This document shows positions 60,174 to 64,000 of a DNA stretch of 64,000 nucleotides, one piece after another. The notes under the pieces are model-generated. The model made no database searches. It had not been told where the DNA came from and saw nothing but the letters and a program-made list of their open reading frames with translations. How positions within the stretch are numbered: the first letter of the stretch is position 1; each line of letters opens with the position of its first letter. A program made the translations under genes and the position numbers. Source of the stretch: Angustibacter luteus (GTDB lineage: Bacteria > Actinomycetota > Actinomycetes > Actinomycetales > Angustibacteraceae); assembly GCF_039541115.1 (NCBI RefSeq), contig NZ_BAABFP010000004.1, positions 112,005 through 176,004 of the forward strand, read 5' to 3'.

Positions 60174-61710
60174 GCTCCCGCTCCTCGTAGGACAGGTGCG
60201 AGAGCAGGGTGTCCGTCAGCAGGTCGAGCGCACCCCGCACTGCTGCGAGTCCGTCCGGTTCGCTCACCAGCGCGACCAGCGCGGCGTCTACCCGCTCCAG
60301 CACGTCGCTGATCACGTGGTGCTCCTCCTCGAGCCGGTCGATGACCGGCGCCAGGCGGGGGTCGCGGGCGCGCAGGTGCGGGAAGACACTGGCGTCCTCC
60401 AGGCTGTGGTGACCGGTGACCACCCGGCAGTACTGCGCGCAGTAGACACCGAGCGTCCAGTCGTTCTGCCGCAACGTCATCGCCGCGATGTGCGAACGGG
60501 CGGCTCCGACGTCCCCGCGCCCCGTCGCGACCTGGTCGACGAGGTCGCGCAGCTGGGTCAGCTCGCTGCGCAGGTGGTCGTGCACGTCGACGAGGTGCCG
60601 GCCGGCGGCCTGCTCGTGCGCGGTGTACTCGCGGCCCGGATCCGGGCCGGGTCCGGTGGGTCGGGTCGACTCGTCCCACAGCCGGACGTCGCTGAGCCGG
60701 GTGCCGTCGTCCGGGGTGGGGACGACGTCCAGGCCGCTGACCGGCAGGACGACGTCCACCTGGCCGGGGTGGTTCTCGCGCAACGGAACCGGCGCATCGG
60801 TGTGCTCGGCGCCGGCCGCCGGCCGGGAGCGCTCGGCCTCGACCAGCTCGCGGACGGCGGGGGCGACCTCCGCGGCGAACCGGCGGATCGTCTCGGGGTC
60901 GTCCGAGCCCAGGATGTAGGTGCTCATCCCCTCGGCGAGGGTGAGGTCGGCCAGCTGCTCGACCCAGACGGCCGGCGGGCCCTGCAGGAACTCGCTGCCG
61001 TCACCGGTGAAGCTGCCGCTGATGTTGTAGAGCCGCCGGACGTAGGCCGGCTGGCGACCCGCTGCGATCGCCGCTTCGTCGATGGCGGCGTTCATGTCGT
61101 GCAGGGTCTCGGGCGCTGCGTAGCCCGCACTGGGCAGCCAGCCGTCGGCCAGCCCGCCGGTGATCGCCAGCATCCGCGGCTTGTAGGCGCCGAGCCAGAT
61201 CTCGATGTCGTGCGCCGGCGCGGGGCCGGGGTGCGCGCCGGCGATGGCGTGGTGCTCACCGGCCAGGCGCACGGACCTGTCCTCCGGGCGCCAGGCGGCC
61301 CGGATCACCGCGATCGCCTCGACCAGCGCGTCGACCCCTTGGGCGGCGGTCAGGGTGGGGCCGCCGACCGCGGCGATCGCCTCCCGGAAGCCACCGGAGC
61401 CGAGGCCGAGCTCGACCCGTCCACCGCTGAGCAGGTCGAGCGTCGCCGCGCTCTTGGCGAGCACCCAGGGCGGGCGCAGCGGCACGTTCGCGACGTTGGG
61501 TGACAGGCGCACCCGGCTGGTCCGCGCGGCCATCCAGGACAGCAGCGTCCAGGTGTCGGCGAACGATGCCTGGTACGGGTGGTCCTGCACGGTGACGAGG
61601 TCCAGGCCGACCTGCTCGGTGAGGACGGCGAGGTCCACGACGTGCTGCGCGCTGGCGGCGACCGGGGTGAGAAAGGTGCCGAAGACCAGGTCCTGCCCGT
61701 AGTCGCTCAT
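60139..61710 (-). CDS. LLM-class (F420-type) oxidoreductase fused to a hemerythrin domain
   Basis: A 523-residue fusion. Residues 1-300 form a luciferase-like TIM barrel of the F420-dependent group (VQDHPYQASFADTWTLLSWM, LDLLSGGRVELGLGSGGFRE, WLGAYKPRMLAITGGLADGW). A linker of about 70 residues follows, then a C-terminal hemerythrin-like four-helix domain (about 375-523) with HDHLRSEL, HHSLEDASVFPHL, EEEHHVISDVLE and HLSYEERELIEPL. It may couple O2, NO or redox sensing at a di-iron site to F420H2 chemistry (inference). ATG 61710 begins MSDYGQDLVFG. The stop overlaps the convergent GGDEF-EAL gene. Confidence 0.87.
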   Translation of the reverse strand: MSDYGQDLVFGTFLTPVAASAQHVVDLAVLTEQVGLDLVTVQDHPYQASFADTWTLLSWMAARTSRVRLSPNVANVPLRPPWVLAKSAATLDLLSGGRVELGLGSGGFREAIAAVGGPTLTAAQGVDALVEAIAVIRAAWRPEDRSVRLAGEHHAIAGAHPGPAPAHDIEIWLGAYKPRMLAITGGLADGWLPSAGYAAPETLHDMNAAIDEAAIAAGRQPAYVRRLYNISGSFTGDGSEFLQGPPAVWVEQLADLTLAEGMSTYILGSDDPETIRRFAAEVAPAVRELVEAERSRPAAGAEHTDAPVPLRENHPGQVDVVLPVSGLDVVPTPDDGTRLSDVRLWDESTRPTGPGPDPGREYTAHEQAAGRHLVDVHDHLRSELTQLRDLVDQVATGRGDVGAARSHIAAMTLRQNDWTLGVYCAQYCRVVTGHHSLEDASVFPHLRARDPRLAPVIDRLEEEHHVISDVLERVDAALVALVSEPDGLAAVRGALDLLTDTLLSHLSYEERELIEPLARVGFY

Positions 61711-61819
61711 CTGCCCATCATCCACGCCGGCGAGGTCGTCGTGGCAACGGCGTCCGCTCTGGCGCACGCGGTTGCCACGATCCCGTGACGGCGCGACCGG
61801 GGTGGGCCAAACTGGCGGG

Positions 61820-62182
61820 ATGGCCGTTCAGGGAGTCCACCGGATCACCGTGTCCGTCGCCGACCTCGACGTCTCGCTCGCCCTGTACCGCGACGCCCTC
61901 GGCCTGGCCGAGCTATGGCGCGAGGGCGAGCTCGCGACGCTCGAAGCACCGGACGGCACCCAGGTGCTGCTGCACGAGCGCGAACCCGCCCCCAGCCTCG
62001 CCGGGGTGGCCGCGAGCCTCGCGGTGGACGACGTGGACGAGATGACGCAGGCCGCCGTCGCAGCCGGGGCGACGATGCTGGACGCGCCCGCCGACCAGCC
62101 CTGGGGCGAGCGGCAGTCGGTGCTGCTCGACCCGGACGGCCACGTGCTCTGCCTCGTCTCGCCGCTGCCGCCCGCGGCCTGA
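61820..62182 (+). CDS. VOC-family (glyoxalase-like) protein
   Basis: A 120-residue single-module VOC protein: HRITVSVADLDVSLALYRDA at the start and SVLLDPDGHVLCLVSPL at the end. His in the first strand and Glu/His-type residues at the usual metal positions are partly kept. Function unknown; a small-molecule lyase or binding protein. ATG 61820 has CAAACT six bases upstream and matches the family start. It converges with the MGMT gene with three bases between the stops. Confidence 0.82.
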   Translation: MAVQGVHRITVSVADLDVSLALYRDALGLAELWREGELATLEAPDGTQVLLHEREPAPSLAGVAASLAVDDVDEMTQAAVAAGATMLDAPADQPWGERQSVLLDPDGHVLCLVSPLPPAA

Positions 62183-62185
62183 CTC

Positions 62186-62791
62186 CTACCCGGCCTCCAG
62201 CGCGATCAGCAGCAGCTTGGCCGCCTCGCCGCCGCCGTACTGCCCGGGCGAGCCGTCGCTGCGCACCACCCGGTGGCAGGGCAGCACCAGCGGGAGCGGG
62301 TTCTTGGCGCAGGCACTGCCCACCGCCCGTACCGCGCGCGGGTTGCCGACCGCCGCGGCCACGGTCGCGTAGCTGGCCGTGTGGCCGTAGCCGATATCGG
62401 TCAGGTGCTCGATGACGGCCCGCCGGAACCCGTGCGCCAGCTGCAGGTCCAGCGGCAGGTCGAAGCGGGTCCGGCGTCCAGCGAAGTACTCGTCGAGCTC
62501 GCGCGCCACGGGGTCGAGCCGGCTGGGGGCGTTGAGCACCCGCGGGCTGACGTCGTCCGCGAGCTGCTCGAGGACGTGCGCGTGCCCCTCGCGCTCGAAG
62601 GACACCTTGACCAGTCCGCGCTCGGTCGCCGCGAGCAGCAGCGGCCCGACCGGGGAGTCGACCGTCCGGTAGGCGACGTCCAGCACGCCGTCGGCGGCGG
62701 CGCGGGCGGCGAGCCGCTGGTGCAGCCGGGCGAGGACCGCGTCGTCCCGCTCGGGCAGTGACGCGAACAGGTCGCTGGTGCGCGTGCTCAT
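62186..62791 (-). CDS. Methylated-DNA-protein cysteine methyltransferase (second paralogue)
   Basis: A 201-residue MGMT. Acceptor Cys172 is in LPLVLPCHRVVRSDGSPGQY; upstream lie SYATVAAAVGNPRAVRAVG and a longer N-terminal domain that starts MSTRTSDLFASLPERDD. It is distinct from the 170-residue Ogt at 56104 and longer at the N-terminus. The ATG overlaps the stop of the ECF sigma factor gene by four bases, so repair protein and sigma factor are produced together. This arrangement suggests an alkylation or stress-linked regulon (inference). Confidence 0.9.
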   Translation of the reverse strand: MSTRTSDLFASLPERDDAVLARLHQRLAARAAADGVLDVAYRTVDSPVGPLLLAATERGLVKVSFEREGHAHVLEQLADDVSPRVLNAPSRLDPVARELDEYFAGRRTRFDLPLDLQLAHGFRRAVIEHLTDIGYGHTASYATVAAAVGNPRAVRAVGSACAKNPLPLVLPCHRVVRSDGSPGQYGGGEAAKLLLIALEAG

Positions 62792-63288
62792 GCTCGAACC
62801 TCCTGTGCGGCAACGGCGGTGCGCATCGCCTTGATGCCGTCCGCGGCCGCGCGACGGGCCGCGTCGGCCGTCCCGCCGACGATGGCGGCGACCTCGGCGT
62901 ACGGCAGCCCGACGAGGTGGTGGTAGGCGACGCAGGCGCGCTGCTTGGGCGGCAGGTGCTGCAGGACCGGCCACACGTCCGACTCCCAGAGCGCAGCCGG
63001 GGCCTCGGTGACGCGCTCGGGCAGCGTGTCGGTCGGGCGCGGACGCCGGGCCGCCGCCCGGATCTGGTCGATCGCCTTGCGGTGCGCGATGGTGACCAGC
63101 CAGCCCTGGACGTCGCTGTCCGGACGCAGCCGGGGGTAGGCCTGCAGCGCGGACAGGAAGGTCTCGGACCAGGCGTCGTCCGCGGCGTCCGGGCCGACGA
63201 CGGCGCGGCACACCCGCAGCACCATCGGTCCGTACCGGGTGACCACCGTCTCGAAGGGTTCGAGGCTCACACCAGGTAAACGTGCCAC
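62788..63288 (-). CDS. ECF-type RNA polymerase sigma factor
   Basis: A 166-residue sigma-70 family protein with region 2 (FETVVTRYGPMVLRVCRAVV, then SDVQGWLVTIAHRKAIDQIR) and region 4 (LPPKQRACVAYHHLVGLPYA, AEVAAIVGGTADAARRAAAD). Region 3 is absent, as in ECF factors. No anti-sigma gene is adjacent; the next gene is an MGMT. GTG 63288 and GTG 63270 are both possible starts and neither has a clear ribosome site. It likely directs transcription of its own operon under DNA-damage or another stress (inference). Confidence 0.87.
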   Translation of the reverse strand: MARLPGVSLEPFETVVTRYGPMVLRVCRAVVGPDAADDAWSETFLSALQAYPRLRPDSDVQGWLVTIAHRKAIDQIRAAARRPRPTDTLPERVTEAPAALWESDVWPVLQHLPPKQRACVAYHHLVGLPYAEVAAIVGGTADAARRAAADGIKAMRTAVAAQEVRA

Positions 63289-63318
63289 ACCCGCCGAACG
63301 TGAGGTGGCCCGACCCGA

Positions 63319-63831
63319 TCAGCTGTTGCGCTCGACGTACCCCTCGGGGTCCTTGTCCCGTGGGGTGATGCCCTCGGCCGCCTTCTGCGACTCGTAGCGC
63401 AGGAACTGCACCGCGATGTCGTGCCGCAGCTGCAGCGAGGCGTGCAACCGGAAGTCCGCGAGGTCCTGGCGCTCCTCCTCGCCCATGTGGTCGTCGTTCT
63501 CCAGGCGAGCCTTGGCGATCGCCTCCCACCAGGGGGCGCTGCCGGCCCGGTGCTCGGCCGCGTCGCGGACGCCGTCGCGGATCTTGTTGTGGTCCTTGAC
63601 CGCGTCCTCGACCTCCTCCTCGACGGAGTCCGCGTCCGCCTCGCCCGTCCCGAGCTTCAGCAGGTGCGGGTAGAAGTAGAGCTCCTCGGCCTCCGCGTGG
63701 ACCTCCAGCAAGATCGCGAGCCGCTGCCAGATCGCGGACGCCGTCTCGGTGTCGTCGCGCACCTCGTCGAGCATCGCGAACATCCGCCGCTGCTCCATGT
63801 GCTGGTGCAGGATCACCTCAGTGATGTCCAC
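63319..63831 (-). CDS. Hemerythrin-domain protein
   Basis: A 170-residue four-helix protein with HQHMEQRRMFAMLDEV, HAEAEELYFYPHLL, DHNKIRDGVRDA and HASLQLRHDIAVQFL, giving the HHE-type ligand set. It should bind a di-iron centre. GTG 63831 has a strong GGAGGAG six bases upstream, which is the best ribosome site in this stretch. It precedes the ECF sigma gene on the same strand with 30 bases between, so it could head that operon. It is the third hemerythrin module of the window. Confidence 0.85.
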   Translation of the reverse strand: MDITEVILHQHMEQRRMFAMLDEVRDDTETASAIWQRLAILLEVHAEAEELYFYPHLLKLGTGEADADSVEEEVEDAVKDHNKIRDGVRDAAEHRAGSAPWWEAIAKARLENDDHMGEEERQDLADFRLHASLQLRHDIAVQFLRYESQKAAEGITPRDKDPEGYVERNS

Positions 63832-63868
63832 GTCTCACTCCTCCGGTCGGCCACGGGGCCGCCCGGGG

Positions 63869-64000
63869 TCAGAGTCGGCGGCCGCTCAGCAGTCTGGTGG
63901 CCGCCGCGCGCCAGTGCGAGTTGGAGCACGACGTGTAGTGCGTCCAGGACGCGCCGAGCTGGATCGCCATGCAGTCGGCGGCCCGCTCGGCACCGGTCAT
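63869..64000 (-). CDS. C-terminal fragment of an unrecognised protein (runs off the window)
   Basis: A reading frame of 43 codons plus stop enters from the right edge. An ATG coincides with the last three bases, but the upstream sequence is not available, so it may be internal. The residues ERAADCMAIQLGASWTHYTS followed by CSNSHWRAAATRLL contain two cysteines and a Trp/His pattern that looks like the end of a larger secreted or metal-binding protein. I do not recognise the family. Confidence 0.5.
   Translation of the reverse strand: MTGAERAADCMAIQLGASWTHYTSCSNSHWRAAATRLLSGRRL

Overview
This 64 kb window is chromosomal DNA from a high-GC actinomycete. The base composition, frequent GTG starts, many four-base ATGA/GTGA gene overlaps, and actinobacterial families point that way (a SARP/BTAD-AAA regulator, F420-type oxidoreductases, a FadE5-like acyl-CoA dehydrogenase, DUF6458, DUF2630, a caa3-type CtaG/CopD protein, PaaN). 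I cannot name the genus from sequence alone. No rRNA, tRNA, CRISPR array, integrase, transposase or phage module was seen. Gene density is ordinary and no gap exceeds about 265 bases.

Layout. Bases 1-90 hold a nested palindrome. 105-6409: a hemerythrin/MMPL operon divergent from a large SARP-type ATPase regulator. 6423-9204: sirtuin, ankyrin protein, threonine dehydratase-like enzyme and a MOSC-like protein. 9299-12014: copper efflux operon csoR-copZ-copA with a CsoR-type operator. 12154-14158: a FadE5-like acyl-CoA dehydrogenase behind two tandem palindromes, ended by a strong hairpin. 14168-24859: a DUF6458 protein, a thioredoxin-NHL protein, a large secreted protein, a CopD/CtaG-nitrilase-small membrane protein operon, and a MarR-DHA2 drug efflux pair with a clear palindromic operator. 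24882-25946: a DUF559/AbiEi-like gene bracketed by two nearly identical 56-base hairpins. 25966-29668: a three-gene branched-chain-type 2-oxoacid dehydrogenase operon (E1 alpha, E1 beta, E2). 29929-35827: a Pro/Ser/Thr-rich membrane-anchored protein, an aromatic/histidinol-phosphate aminotransferase, an M6 immune-inhibitor-A protease and a small holin-like membrane protein. 35831-41050: part of a phenylacetate degradation cluster (paaN divergent from paaH-paaI-paaK). 41096-50091: a ferritin-like desaturase-type protein, a low-molecular-weight phosphatase, DUF4396, an EamA transporter, a dienelactone hydrolase, a type II NADH dehydrogenase, an orphan LanC-like protein, a VOC protein and purB. 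50194-64000: metabolic and signalling genes including two GGDEF-EAL proteins, two MGMT-type DNA repair proteins (one in an operon with an ECF sigma factor), an F420-type oxidoreductase fused to hemerythrin, and a third hemerythrin.

How genes work together. Copper handling is spread over three loci: csoR-copZ-copA, CopD/CtaG, and a DUF4396 gene that carries the same 17-base ATAC-N9-GTAT element over its promoter as csoR does. Many genes begin 6-7 bases after a TAnnnT hexamer, so leaderless transcription looks common and was used to choose several starts.

Most noteworthy: the hairpin-bracketed DUF559 gene, the shared CsoR-like element on DUF4396, the orphan LanC-like protein with a CCG zinc motif, the oxidoreductase-hemerythrin fusion, the tandem operators before the acyl-CoA dehydrogenase, and a set of unrelated long palindromes at gene ends.
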